This document shows positions 7,731 through 15,764 of a stretch of 44,373 bases of DNA, in pieces (positions within the stretch are counted from its first letter, which is position 1; the number at the start of each line of letters is the position of its first letter). The notes under the pieces are model-generated. The model saw only the letters and a program-made list of their open reading frames with translations. It searched no databases and had not been told where the DNA came from. The position numbers and the translations under genes were made by a program. Source of the DNA: an uncultured bacterium (GTDB lineage Bacteria; Bacillota; Clostridia; Lachnospirales; Lachnospiraceae); assembly GCA_947063875.1 (NCBI GenBank), contig CAMSTY010000026.1:1-44373 (forward strand). The letters run 5' to 3'.

Positions 7731-9092
7731 ATGAGCGAAAAAAGGAAACCTCTTCCCCGGCTTTTGTTTGCCGCCCCGGCAAGCGGCAGTGGAAAAACCA
7801 TAATTACCTGTGGATTATTGGAGATTTTTAAAAGGCGGAAGCTTGCCTGCGTGTCCTATAAATGCGGGCCGGATTATATAGATCCTTTGTTTCATCAGTA
7901 TGTATTGGGAATTCCGGGATATAATCTGGACAGCTTTTTTCTGCCGCCTGAGCAGGTGGGGGAACTGTTTGAGGAGAAGGCACAAGGGGCGGATATTGCG
8001 GTTATTGAGGGGGTAATGGGATATTATGACGGGGTTGGGGGAATCAGCGTTCAGGCCAGCGCATATGAGATTGCCCGGATTACGGATACGCCGGTGGTTC
8101 TGGTGGTGGATGGAAAAAGCAGCAGCCTGTCCCTGGCGGCAGTGGTGAAAGGATTTTTGGAATACAAAAAAGACAGTCATATATGCGGGGTGATTTTGAA
8201 CCGGACCTCGGCGGCCATGGCCGAGAGGCTGCGGCCATGCCTGGAACAACTTGGGGTTCGCCTTTTTGGCGCGGTGCCCCTGTGTGAGGAGGCCCGGTGG
8301 GAAAGCCGTCATCTGGGGTTGGCCTTGCCCGGAGAGCAGGCGGAACTTCGGGTAAGGGTTCAGGCGTTGGCGGACCAGCTGGAGTCCTGCCTGGATGTGG
8401 GAGGATTGCTGGAACTGGCGGAAAGCGCGCCGCTCATACGCAAGAGGAAAAAGCAGCAGTTCTTATCTGAGGTGAAAAACATTCGGCGTATTGCCGTTGC
8501 AAGGGATGAGGCTTTTTGCTTCTATTATCAGGAAAACCTGGATTTGCTGAAACAACAGGGGTGGGAACTGGTTCCGTTCAGTCCTCTTCATGATAAACGT
8601 CTGCCATGTCCCGGGATTTCGGCAATTTTGCTTGGAGGCGGTTATCCGGAGATGTATGCGAAGGAATTATCAGAAAATAAAGCTATGCTGGAAGAACTCC
8701 GGACAGCAGGCAGGCAGGGCATAAAAATGCTGGCAGAATGCGGGGGGTTTCTCTATCTTCATGAGATGCTGGAAGGGACGGATCATGTCTGTTATCCGAT
8801 GGTTGGCCTGATCCCGGCCAAGGGATACCGGACGGAAAAACGGTCCCGCTTCGGTTATATTACCTTATATGATCAGAAGGGGCAGAAGATGTTCCAGGCT
8901 CATGAATTTCATTATTGGGACAGTACGCTGCCGGGAAAAGACTGGAAGGCTGTCAAGCCTCTAAGCGCCGGAAGCTGGGACTGTATGTATGTGACGGACA
9001 CGATAGCAGCCGGTTTTCCCCATTTGTATTATAACTCCAATCCGGAATGGATTTGCCGGTTTTTACAGTTTACAAAACATGACAGAAAATGA
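7731..9092 (+). CDS. cbiA: Cobyrinate a,c-diamide synthase
   Basis: A 453-residue amidotransferase of cobalamin (B12) synthesis. It amidates the a and c side chains of cobyrinate using ATP and glutamine. The N-terminal DTB-synthetase-like domain carries the P-loop APASGSGKT (residues 15-23), CGPDYIDP and the IEGVMGYYDG segment. The C-terminal class I glutamine amidotransferase domain has the nucleophile Cys337 in AECGGFLYL and the partner His in AHEFHYW. Length is normal for CbiA/CobB. It stands alone: no other cobalamin gene lies within the window. A ribosome site AAAGGAG precedes ATG 7731. Upstream DNA shows no cobalamin riboswitch that I can recognise. Confidence 0.92.
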   Translation: MSEKRKPLPRLLFAAPASGSGKTIITCGLLEIFKRRKLACVSYKCGPDYIDPLFHQYVLGIPGYNLDSFFLPPEQVGELFEEKAQGADIAVIEGVMGYYDGVGGISVQASAYEIARITDTPVVLVVDGKSSSLSLAAVVKGFLEYKKDSHICGVILNRTSAAMAERLRPCLEQLGVRLFGAVPLCEEARWESRHLGLALPGEQAELRVRVQALADQLESCLDVGGLLELAESAPLIRKRKKQQFLSEVKNIRRIAVARDEAFCFYYQENLDLLKQQGWELVPFSPLHDKRLPCPGISAILLGGGYPEMYAKELSENKAMLEELRTAGRQGIKMLAECGGFLYLHEMLEGTDHVCYPMVGLIPAKGYRTEKRSRFGYITLYDQKGQKMFQAHEFHYWDSTLPGKDWKAVKPLSAGSWDCMYVTDTIAAGFPHLYYNSNPEWICRFLQFTKHDRK

Positions 9093-9177
9093 GAGGAAAT
9101 ATAAATCCGATTGAGATAGTCTGATCTGGTACATTGACGAAAGGCAATCGCTTTCCATGAAGGGCGGAGGATGGAAG

Positions 9178-10056
9178 ATGGAATGGTTGAAAAATCTGGG
9201 CGCAGCCATTGATTATATAGAAGATAATCTGGACAAAGAAATATCATTTGAGGAAGCGGCACGTATTGCATGCTGTTCCCCCTATTATTTTCAGCGCATT
9301 TTCTCGTATGTTTCTGGCATGTCGCTGTCGGAGTATATACGCCGCCGGAAAATGACGCAGGCTGCTTTTGAATTGCAGCGGACAAATAGCAAGGTGATAG
9401 ATATTGCGCTGAAATACGGATATTCTTCTCCGACCTCTTTTAATCGTGCTTTTCAGAAGATCCATGGCATTACGCCGACGGCGGCAAGGGCGGCAGGAAC
9501 GGTTCTGCAGGCATATCCGTCTCTTGGATTTTCTATCCGGATAACAGGGGAGTGCGCTCTGGCGTACCGCATTGTGAAGAAGGCGCCTCTGCGCATTGTG
9601 GGAGTCCGTATTCCTATGGTCGAGGAAATGGAAGAGAATCTGAGGATTGTTCCTGGTTTCTGGAAAGCTATGGTGCCGGGAAATCAGTTTTCCCGTATAT
9701 GCCGGCTGGCGGACAGAGAGCCGGGCGGGGTGCTTGGCGTCAGTGTATATGAAAATCCAAAAGAGATCTACTACTATATCGGAGTTGCCACAGGTGCGCC
9801 GGTGCCATCGGATATGTATGAGTATGAAATTCCTGCAGCCTTCTGGGTGGTTTTTGAGAATAACGGCTGCCTGAGGGAGGAGGTACAGAGTACATTCCGG
9901 CGGTTTTACTTGGAATGGCTGCCCTTTTCCGGATATCAATATGCGAAGCTGCCGGACATTGAGGTGTATCCAATCTGTGATACCCGCCTGGCGCGGGGGC
10001 GCTCCGAAGTGTGGATTTCGATCACCAGGGAGGACAAAAAGGAATGTATCATCTAA
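9178..10056 (+). CDS. AraC-family regulator with GyrI-like effector domain
   Basis: A 292-residue transcription regulator. Residues 5-105 form an AraC DNA-binding domain with two helix-turn-helix units (FEEAARIACCSPYYFQRIFS and DIALKYGYSSPTSFNRAFQK, ending in HGITP). Residues 125-290 form a GyrI-like/SOUL-type ligand pocket (RIVGVRIPMVEE, GVSVYEN, YEIPAAFWVVFENNG), as in Rob and BmrR-type drug-responsive regulators. The start at 9178 has GGCGGAGG seven bases upstream; the in-frame ATG at 9157 has no ribosome site. Its last 13 bases overlap the next gene, an acyltransferase, so the two are translationally coupled and probably linked in function. Confidence 0.88.
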   Translation: MEWLKNLGAAIDYIEDNLDKEISFEEAARIACCSPYYFQRIFSYVSGMSLSEYIRRRKMTQAAFELQRTNSKVIDIALKYGYSSPTSFNRAFQKIHGITPTAARAAGTVLQAYPSLGFSIRITGECALAYRIVKKAPLRIVGVRIPMVEEMEENLRIVPGFWKAMVPGNQFSRICRLADREPGGVLGVSVYENPKEIYYYIGVATGAPVPSDMYEYEIPAAFWVVFENNGCLREEVQSTFRRFYLEWLPFSGYQYAKLPDIEVYPICDTRLARGRSEVWISITREDKKECII

Positions 10057-11138
10057 GATTAAAAGGCAGTCATTATGAAATGGGAGTGAAGCGGGGCAGG
10101 ATTTTTAAGAAAGGCGGCATATCTTTTCCTCTTCAGCTGGATGATTTTCAGTTGGAGCATGGGAGGAGAAGCGAGGAACGGTTAAGGGATTTTTTTCCTG
10201 AGGTATGTGAGGAAATACAGGGGGTGAGCGATGCGATCGGCATGGATTATCTGCCGTTTGCCTCCTGGATGTTATGTATGGGCTGCTGTATGTATAACCT
10301 GAAGCAAAATATCCCGGCCGAGGTTCGGGGCTGTACGGCTTTTGCCTATGTAAGCGGCGGCAGAACGATCTATGGCAGAAATAATGACTTGCCGCCTTAT
10401 CTGCGGGATAGCTGCAAAAGTGAGATCTATGTCCCAGAGAATGGGAACCGTTTTCATATTACTACATCCTCTTTTATTAACGGGGAAGAAGGACTGAACG
10501 AGCACGGACTTGCGGTGGCCATGACATTTGTGATGACAGATCTTAAGAAAATACGGGCAGGATTTAATTCGTGTTTTATTGTGAGGTATCTGTTGGAAAA
10601 GGCGGATCATACGGAACAGGCGCTCTCCCTGCTTAAAGACCTGCCGGTTGCTTCTAATTGTAATATATTGCTTGCGGATCGGGAGGGCAAAATGGCTGTA
10701 GTGGAGTGCACCCCTTTGGCGAAAAGAGTCCGTGGGGCGGAAAATTTTGATAATGGCTGTATCCTGTGCACGGTCAACAGTTTCACGTCGGATGAAATGA
10801 AACCCTATGATGATGCCGGAGGGGATGATTATGATTCTGCAAAACGGTATCAGGTCGTCATGGACAGCTTTTCCTCGGGAAAGATCAGGGAGGATTATCT
10901 GGAAACCACCAAACAGCTCTTGAAGGGCGATTATGGGTTTATGTGCCAATATGATCATGAGCCGGATTTTGAGACAGTCTGGAGTTCGGTGTTTGATCTG
11001 GATAATCGGATGGTTTATCGTGCGGAAGGAGACCCGAGGAAGAAGAAATTTCTCAGGGACAGCCGGCTGCATGATCTGAAATCCAGGAAGTGCGGAGGGC
11101 AGGCGGCAATTCCGTTCCCCCGGGAATCCAAACGATGA
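10044..11138 (+). CDS. C45-family autoproteolytic acyltransferase/hydrolase
   Basis: A 364-residue N-terminal-nucleophile hydrolase related to acyl-CoA:6-aminopenicillanate acyltransferase. The precursor would cleave itself before Cys97 in RGCTAFAY, exposing the catalytic cysteine. The following segments GRNNDL, FINGEEGLNEHGLAVAMTFV, NCNILLADREG and CTVNSF are family landmarks. Such enzymes hydrolyse or transfer amide-linked acyl groups on peptides, bile-acid conjugates or antibiotics; the substrate here is unknown. I place the start at ATG 10044 (AAAAGGA just upstream), inside the end of the AraC-GyrI gene. An in-frame ATG at 10011 lies deeper in that gene and lacks support. No signal peptide is seen. 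Confidence 0.82.
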   Translation: MYHLRLKGSHYEMGVKRGRIFKKGGISFPLQLDDFQLEHGRRSEERLRDFFPEVCEEIQGVSDAIGMDYLPFASWMLCMGCCMYNLKQNIPAEVRGCTAFAYVSGGRTIYGRNNDLPPYLRDSCKSEIYVPENGNRFHITTSSFINGEEGLNEHGLAVAMTFVMTDLKKIRAGFNSCFIVRYLLEKADHTEQALSLLKDLPVASNCNILLADREGKMAVVECTPLAKRVRGAENFDNGCILCTVNSFTSDEMKPYDDAGGDDYDSAKRYQVVMDSFSSGKIREDYLETTKQLLKGDYGFMCQYDHEPDFETVWSSVFDLDNRMVYRAEGDPRKKKFLRDSRLHDLKSRKCGGQAAIPFPRESKR

Positions 11139-11191
11139 ACGTAACAGTAATGTATGAACGTTCGGTTTATGACATCATAACAATTTGGATA

Positions 11192-11220
11192 TTGCTAATC
11201 AAAAATCAGAGAATTATAAT
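11192..11220 (+). promoter_or_regulatory. Putative promoter of the CMD-cupin pair
   Basis: TTGCTA (11192-11197) and TATAAT (11215-11220) are separated by 17 bases, about 65 bases before the start codon of the carboxymuconolactone-decarboxylase-like gene. Confidence 0.55.
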
Positions 11221-11286
11221 GAGGGAAAAGGATCGCTTTTGTTATGGCTCAAAGGCCGGAAGCTGAGGAGAAGGAGGAAAAGAATC

Positions 11287-12036
11287 ATGGCAATTACAGA
11301 AAACGCGCGGGCCTACAGGAAGAAAATGTATCCGGATGGCTGGTCTGAGTTTGAGCAGACGGACCCGGAATTTGCAGAATTATTTGATAATTTTGCGCTG
11401 GATGAGGTGGTAAGCCAGGATGATTTGGAGGATTCGACGCGATTTATGGCAATTCTGGCAACCTTGCTGGGATGCCAGGGCGTGGACGAGTTTCGGGCCG
11501 TGCTGCCGGCAGCGCTGAACTTTGGCGTAACACCGGTGGAGGTAAAGGAGATTGTCTATCAGGCGGTGGCTTATTTAGGTATTGGCCGCGTGCGCCCTTT
11601 TTTAAGCGTTACTAATGAGGTGCTGAAGGAGCGGGGGATTTCTTTGCCGTTGCCGGGGCAGGCCACCACTACCGCAAAAGGCCGCCGGGAAGCGGGGACG
11701 GGGGTGCAGGTAGAGATTTTCGGGGATCATATGGCGGATTTCTGGAAGTCCGGGCCGGAGGAAAGCCGTCATATCAATTGCTGGCTGGCGGATAATTGCT
11801 TTGGCGATTACTATACCAGAACCGGACTGGACAACCGGCAGCGGGAAATGGTTACCTTTTGTTATCTGGCCGCCCAGGGCGGTTGCGAACCTCAGCTGGC
11901 CAGCCATGCGGCGGCGAATATGAGGATTGGAAATAATAAGGCATTTTTGATTAAGGTTATTTCTCAGTGTCTGCCGTATATCGGTTATCCCCGAAGCCTG
12001 AATGCTTTACGGTGTGTGAACGAAGCGGCGAAGTAA
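11287..12036 (+). CDS. Carboxymuconolactone decarboxylase (CMD/AhpD-like) family protein
   Basis: A 249-residue all-helical protein with two CMD-like repeats: residues 40-120 (DDLEDSTRFMAILATLLGCQGVD, EVKEIVYQAVAYLGIGR) and residues 150-245 (DNRQREMVTFCYLAAQGGCEPQLASHA). CMD proteins are decarboxylases or AhpD-like redox proteins; neither a CxxC pair nor the decarboxylase residues are obvious, so the activity is open. The ATG at 11287 has AGGAGGAAAAG upstream; in-frame extension to 11185 is not needed. It is followed 24 bases later by a cupin gene, a common pairing in gut Clostridia. Confidence 0.83.
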   Translation: MAITENARAYRKKMYPDGWSEFEQTDPEFAELFDNFALDEVVSQDDLEDSTRFMAILATLLGCQGVDEFRAVLPAALNFGVTPVEVKEIVYQAVAYLGIGRVRPFLSVTNEVLKERGISLPLPGQATTTAKGRREAGTGVQVEIFGDHMADFWKSGPEESRHINCWLADNCFGDYYTRTGLDNRQREMVTFCYLAAQGGCEPQLASHAAANMRIGNNKAFLIKVISQCLPYIGYPRSLNALRCVNEAAK

Positions 12037-12060
12037 GTCTGTGGAAAGGAATGGACAATT

Positions 12061-12462
12061 ATGGAAAATAAAGACATCAGTGTTTTTCCGATGGGAGAAA
12101 AGAATGAGGCATTTGCAAAATATTTTGTAGGGCAAAGTTACCTGAATATGCTTACCACGAAGCGGGTGCCCATTGGTAATGTGACCTTTGAGCCGGGGTG
12201 CCGCAATAATTGGCATATTCACCATAAGGGCGGCCAGATTCTGCTGGTGACAGCGGGAAGGGGATATTACCAGGAGTGGGGAAAGCCGGCTCTGGAACTT
12301 CACCCCGGGGATGTGGTCAATATCCCGCCGGAGGTAAAGCATTGGCATGGTGCGGCGCCGGACAGCTGGTTTGCTCATCTGGCGGTGGAGGTGCCCGCAG
12401 AAGGGGCTTCCAATGAGTGGCTGGAACCCGTGGACCCGGAGGAGTACGGGCAGCTGAAGTGA
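12061..12462 (+). CDS. Cupin-domain protein paired with the CMD protein
   Basis: A 133-residue cupin. The metal-binding motif is WHIHHKGGQILLVTAGRG (near residue 50) with motif 2 PGDVVNIPPEVKHWHGAAP (near residue 87). Close spacing to the upstream CMD gene (24 bases, ribosome site GGAAAGGA) implies one transcript. Such CMD-cupin pairs are widespread, often annotated as carboxymuconolactone decarboxylase plus quercetin-dioxygenase-like cupin, but their substrate is not established. Confidence 0.85.
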   Translation: MENKDISVFPMGEKNEAFAKYFVGQSYLNMLTTKRVPIGNVTFEPGCRNNWHIHHKGGQILLVTAGRGYYQEWGKPALELHPGDVVNIPPEVKHWHGAAPDSWFAHLAVEVPAEGASNEWLEPVDPEEYGQLK

Positions 12463-12489
12463 TGTTGATAAGTAAATACGGAACAATAA

Positions 12490-12516
12490 AAAGAGGCTCT
12501 TAAAGGGGTCTCTTTA
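12490..12516 (+). terminator. Weak stem-loop terminator after the CMD-cupin pair
   Basis: AAAGAGGCTC pairs with GGGTCTCTTT (two wobble pairs) around a six-base loop. No long T run follows, so termination strength is uncertain. Confidence 0.4.
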
Positions 12517-12549
12517 TGAATTTATGCTGAATTTATCATGGTTTTCTCA

Positions 12550-12578
12550 TTGTATAAAAACATAAAGTGAAGTATAAT
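12550..12578 (+). promoter_or_regulatory. Putative promoter of the GNAT gene
   Basis: TTGTAT (12550-12555) and TATAAT (12573-12578) with a 17-base spacer, about 75 bases before the GNAT start. Confidence 0.55.
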
Positions 12579-12653
12579 GATAACAGCAAACGGAGACGGT
12601 GCAGAGTCAGAAATTGAGTGAAGGAACCCGGACTGAAAATATTAAGGAGAATT

Positions 12654-13076
12654 ATGATTAGAAAGCTGAGGAAAGACGATATAGAAAGAGTGGCTCATAT
12701 CTGGCTGGTCACCAACGAAAGCGCACATGATTTTATTCCTGCAGCGTACTGGCGGGATAATTTTGCGACAGTGAAGGAAATGCTTCTTCAGGCAGAGGTA
12801 TATGTCTATGAAGCGGGAAATGGCATACAGGGATTTGTGGGATTGAGCGGCGATTATATTGCAGGAATTTTTGTGTGTGAGGAAGCACAATCGAAAGGGA
12901 TTGGAAAACAGCTTCTGGATTATGTAAAAGGGATAAAGAAGCGGCTGAGTTTAAGCGTATACCAGAAGAATATACGGGCGGTCCGGTTTTATAAGAGGGA
13001 ACAGTTTCAGATCCTGCAGGAGAGTACGGATGAAAATACAGGGGAGAAGGAATATCAGATGATGTGGGGTTTATAG
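12654..13076 (+). CDS. GNAT-family N-acetyltransferase (YjaB-like)
   Basis: A 140-residue acetyl-CoA-dependent acetyltransferase. The start MIRKLRKDDIERVAHIW, the segment SAHDFIPAAYW and the acetyl-CoA loop EEAQSKGIGKQLLDYVK (motif A, Q/RxxGxG/A) are visible, and the C-terminal NIRAVRFYKREQF is motif B. The acceptor is unknown; the layout resembles E. coli YjaB. The ATG at 12654 has AAGGAGAATT upstream, which decides it over the in-frame start at 12618. It is monocistronic with its own promoter. Confidence 0.87.
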   Translation: MIRKLRKDDIERVAHIWLVTNESAHDFIPAAYWRDNFATVKEMLLQAEVYVYEAGNGIQGFVGLSGDYIAGIFVCEEAQSKGIGKQLLDYVKGIKKRLSLSVYQKNIRAVRFYKREQFQILQESTDENTGEKEYQMMWGL

Positions 13077-13138
13077 GAACCGTTTGACCGGTTTCCGGAA
13101 AGAACAGAAGATCGGCCCTGGGAATGACGGTTTTATAC

Positions 13139-13167
13139 TTGTTTAACTTTGTATGTCATGGTAAAAT
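13139..13167 (+). promoter_or_regulatory. Putative promoter of the REC-GGDEF gene
   Basis: TTGTTT (13139-13144) and TAAAAT (13162-13167) with a 17-base spacer give a leader of roughly 110 bases, which contains three tandem 10-base repeats at 13219-13248. Confidence 0.45.
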
Positions 13168-13218
13168 GTTCACAAAAGCAGGAAACGGCGTGAAAAGATG
13201 AGATAAAATACAGGGAAT

Positions 13219-13248
13219 ACTAAGAAGCACTAAGAAACATTAAGATGT
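13219..13248 (+). repeat. Three tandem 10-base repeats upstream of the diguanylate cyclase
   Basis: ACTAAGAAGC, ACTAAGAAAC and ATTAAGATGT follow one another without gaps, so they lie on one face of the helix. They sit between the predicted promoter and the start codon at 13288. A protein-binding array or an RNA element is possible; nothing more can be said. Confidence 0.5.
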
Positions 13249-13287
13249 GTTGTGTACCAGGCAGGAAGGCAGATAAGGAGTGCAGAC

Positions 13288-14205
13288 ATGGAAAAAATAT
13301 TGATTGTTGATGACAGCCCTACACAGGCTGCCCAGTTAAAGGCGATATTAGATTCCGATTATGAGATTACGGTTGCCCAGACAGCAGAGGAAGGCCTTGC
13401 CTATGCAAGTTCCGGAGGATATTCAATGGTTTTGCTGGATGTGGTGATGCCGGGAATGGACGGATTTACCCTGCTGAAAAAGCTTCAGAACGAGATCATC
13501 ACCCAGAGTGTGCCGGTGATACTGATTACCAGCCTTTCGGATATAGAGCACGAACAGCACGGACTTATGCTGGGGGCGGTGGATTACATATCAAAACCAT
13601 TTCATCCCCTTTTAGTTAAGGCAAGGGTGAATACCCATATCAAATTATACCGGTATCGGAAGCAGGCGGAGCATCAGTCCATGACTGACCAGCTGACCGG
13701 GGTTGCAAACCGGCGGCAGCATGATTGTTACAGTATTATCAAATGGAATGAGGCGGCCCGCCTGCAGGTTCCGTTTTCTGTGTGCATGTTTGATATTGAC
13801 CATTTTAAGGCGTACAATGATACTTTTGGCCATCCGGCCGGGGATAAGGTGATTACCAAAGTGGCGCAGACCGTAGCTTCCCATTTTCAGCGCAGCACGG
13901 ATTTTATGGCCCGTTACGGGGGAGAAGAATTCGTGGCGTTCTTTATGGGGGGGAATGCGGCGCAGGCGTTTGAGTATTTGAAAAAGATCCGATGCGAAAT
14001 AGAAGATCTTCGTATTTCCCATGCGCCGTCGATTGCCGAATGGGTGACGGTCAGTATCGGAGGCATTACGCTGATTCCCCAGAGGGAGAACTCGTATGAA
14101 GTTTATTTAAAAATTGCAGATACCATGTTGTATGACGCAAAAAAGTTTGGCCGTAACCGGGTGGTATGGGCCAATGAAAGGATGGAGCAGTGGTACGAAG
14201 AATAA
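13288..14205 (+). CDS. Response-regulator diguanylate cyclase (REC-GGDEF)
   Basis: A 305-residue PleD/WspR-like protein that makes cyclic di-GMP from two GTP when phosphorylated. The receiver domain (1-120) has the acidic pair DD at 8-9, phospho-acceptor Asp51 in LLDVVMPGMDG and the Lys in YISKPF. The GGDEF domain (about 140-300) has active site GGEEF at 211-215 and an inhibitory I-site RSTD at 202-205, five residues before it, so product feedback is expected. The ATG at 13288 follows AAGGAG; the in-frame start at 13252 is not needed. No partner kinase is adjacent; the hybrid kinase at 22360 is the only kinase in the window. Confidence 0.93.
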   Translation: MEKILIVDDSPTQAAQLKAILDSDYEITVAQTAEEGLAYASSGGYSMVLLDVVMPGMDGFTLLKKLQNEIITQSVPVILITSLSDIEHEQHGLMLGAVDYISKPFHPLLVKARVNTHIKLYRYRKQAEHQSMTDQLTGVANRRQHDCYSIIKWNEAARLQVPFSVCMFDIDHFKAYNDTFGHPAGDKVITKVAQTVASHFQRSTDFMARYGGEEFVAFFMGGNAAQAFEYLKKIRCEIEDLRISHAPSIAEWVTVSIGGITLIPQRENSYEVYLKIADTMLYDAKKFGRNRVVWANERMEQWYEE

Positions 14206-14230
14206 AGCATGCGTCCAGGCAGGGAAGGCG

Positions 14231-14623
14231 TCATTTCATCCGTTCATCCACGTCGACGAACGTTGAGGCGGCATTTTTCTTCAGTGTATCGGTAAGTTCC
14301 TCCATCGAAACATAGGGGCGGCTGGCGAGTGTTTCAATTAACAGGGGAAGGTTGATTCCCGTAAAATGGCGGAAAGAATATTCCCTGGACAGCAGGGCGA
14401 CCGTATTAAAAGGGGTGCCGGAGATGATGTCGGTAAAGACAAGCAGATTTCCGGCGCCCAAAGTCCGGATGGCCTGGCAGATTTCTTCTTTCAGGGTTTC
14501 AGGACTTTTTGAGGGAGTCAGTCCCACTGCCAGGATGCGTTCCTGGCTGCCGAGGATCATCTGGGCTGTTTCCAGCATGGCCTGTGCATAAGTTCCGTGA
14601 GATACCAGCAATATTCCTATCAT
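14231..14623 (-). CDS. PTS system EIIA component, mannose/fructose/sorbose family
   Basis: A 130-residue IIA(Man)-type protein that takes phosphate from HPr on the conserved His in LLVSHGTYA and passes it to IIB. FTDIISGTPFNTVA and TGINLPLLIE are family landmarks. Two starts are possible: ATG 14635, which directly abuts its AAAGGA, or ATG 14623, which lies 12 bases from it and gives the usual N-terminus MIGILLVSHG; I use 14623. The gene is divergent from rpiR, and the IIB and IIC-IID genes lie beyond rpiR, so the PTS is split across two transcripts. A palindrome at 14761 lies in the shared control region. Confidence 0.88.
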   Translation of the reverse strand: MIGILLVSHGTYAQAMLETAQMILGSQERILAVGLTPSKSPETLKEEICQAIRTLGAGNLLVFTDIISGTPFNTVALLSREYSFRHFTGINLPLLIETLASRPYVSMEELTDTLKKNAASTFVDVDERMK

Positions 14624-14760
14624 ATTTTTAGCCATTCCTTTCTGTATCGCAGAGGATCAAGGTGTTTTAAGATGAAAGACCTGTCCTTTGCTTTTTTTGT
14701 GCTTTTTTCTGCCTTTATTATATCGTATTGAAACAAAAAATCAAATATTTTTAACTAAAC

Positions 14761-14775
14761 TGAAATTTTATTTTA
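14761..14775. promoter_or_regulatory. Probable RpiR operator, copy 1
   Basis: TGAAAT-TTT-ATTTTA, one base short of the perfect palindrome TGAAAT-AAA-ATTTCA found at 15677. It lies between the divergent EIIA and rpiR genes. TGAAA/TTTCA half-sites are typical of RpiR/MurR-type regulators. The assignment to the local RpiR is inferred. Confidence 0.55.
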
Positions 14776-14825
14776 CTTCCTGGAAGGAATATGTCATACT
14801 GTAAAAAAACTTGCAGGAGGCAGAT

Positions 14826-15674
14826 ATGAGCGTTTTGATCAAATTACGAGACACCCGGAACTTATCGGTAGCGGAAAACCAGGTGAGGGAATATGTTCTC
14901 AAGTATCCCAGAAAAGTACTGGAGTATACCGTGTATGACCTGGCGCGGGAATCCTTTACTTCTCCGGCTACGATTGTAAGGCTTTGTAAAAAAATAGACA
15001 TCAAGGGATTTTCGAGGCTGAAGGTTTTGCTGGCGGAAGAAATCAAGTATTTTCAGGATATGAAACTGAATCTGCTGGATACTACCACCATTGAGAAAGA
15101 CGATACGCCTCATGCCATTATCGAGAAGATTACCAACATTGCCGTAAAAACGATTGAGGAGACGCGGGTGCTGGTGAACGAAAGCGTCCTTATGGAGGTG
15201 GTGCGGCTTTTGGAGAAGGCTGTGATTATTGATTTTTATGGAGCGGGGGCGTCCAATATGGTAGCGATGGATGGACAGTTTAAATTTATGCGTATTGGAA
15301 AAAATGTTATTACATATCAGCTGTATGACCGTCAGTACGTGCAGGCAGTCAATTCGGACGCCTCCCATGTGGGGATTATTGTTTCCTATTCCGGGGAGAC
15401 GAAAGAGATGATTCAGATCGCGGGAATCCTCCAGAAAAACGGGACTCCCGTGGTGGCGGTGACTTCGAGCGGGGAAAATTCCCTGAATCAAATAGCTGAT
15501 TACAACCTTTTTGTGACAGCCAAAGAGACCGTATTCCGGAGCGGGGCGATGGCATCCAGGACAGCACAATTGTATATTATTGATCTGCTATATGCCTTGT
15601 ATTGTTCTTTAAATTATGAGGAAAGCATTCAAAAAATTCAGCAAACCCGCATTGAAACAACTGATATTTCATAA
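14826..15674 (+). CDS. MurR/RpiR-family transcriptional regulator
   Basis: A 282-residue sugar-phosphate-sensing regulator. The N-terminal HTH_6 domain (1-75) shows LSVAENQVREYVLKYP, ARESFTSPATIVRLCKKI and GFSRLKVLLAEE. The C-terminal SIS domain (about 125-255) shows DFYGAGASNMVAMDGQFKFMRIG, IIVSYSGETKEMIQIA and VAVTSSGENSLNQIAD, the sugar-phosphate pocket. In this context it probably senses ManNAc-6-P or GlcNAc-6-P and controls the adjacent PTS and nanE. The ATG at 14826 has CAGGAGG six bases upstream, preferred over the TTG at 14811. Candidate operators are at 14761 and 15677. Confidence 0.9.
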   Translation: MSVLIKLRDTRNLSVAENQVREYVLKYPRKVLEYTVYDLARESFTSPATIVRLCKKIDIKGFSRLKVLLAEEIKYFQDMKLNLLDTTTIEKDDTPHAIIEKITNIAVKTIEETRVLVNESVLMEVVRLLEKAVIIDFYGAGASNMVAMDGQFKFMRIGKNVITYQLYDRQYVQAVNSDASHVGIIVSYSGETKEMIQIAGILQKNGTPVVAVTSSGENSLNQIADYNLFVTAKETVFRSGAMASRTAQLYIIDLLYALYCSLNYEESIQKIQQTRIETTDIS

Positions 15675-15676
15675 TT

Positions 15677-15713
15677 TGAAATAAAATTTCATAGTTATGG
15701 AGAAATATTGACA
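15677..15713. promoter_or_regulatory. Probable RpiR operator, copy 2, with promoter of the PTS-nanE operon
   Basis: TGAAAT-AAA-ATTTCA (15677-15691) is a perfect palindrome ending 16 bases before a consensus -35 box TTGACA (15708-15713); a weak -10 (TAGTTT) follows 17 bases on. The operator lies just downstream of the rpiR stop and upstream of the EIIB gene. Confidence 0.6.
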
Positions 15714-15764
15714 TTTACTTTCGCATTTGATAGTTTGTAGGTAAGAAAGGAGGGCATTTAAATT

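Noticed and set aside
10272-11072. Long 266-codon open frame on the minus strand
   Set aside because: It is antisense to the C45 acyltransferase, has no ribosome site and no recognisable domain; the sense frame has clear family motifs.
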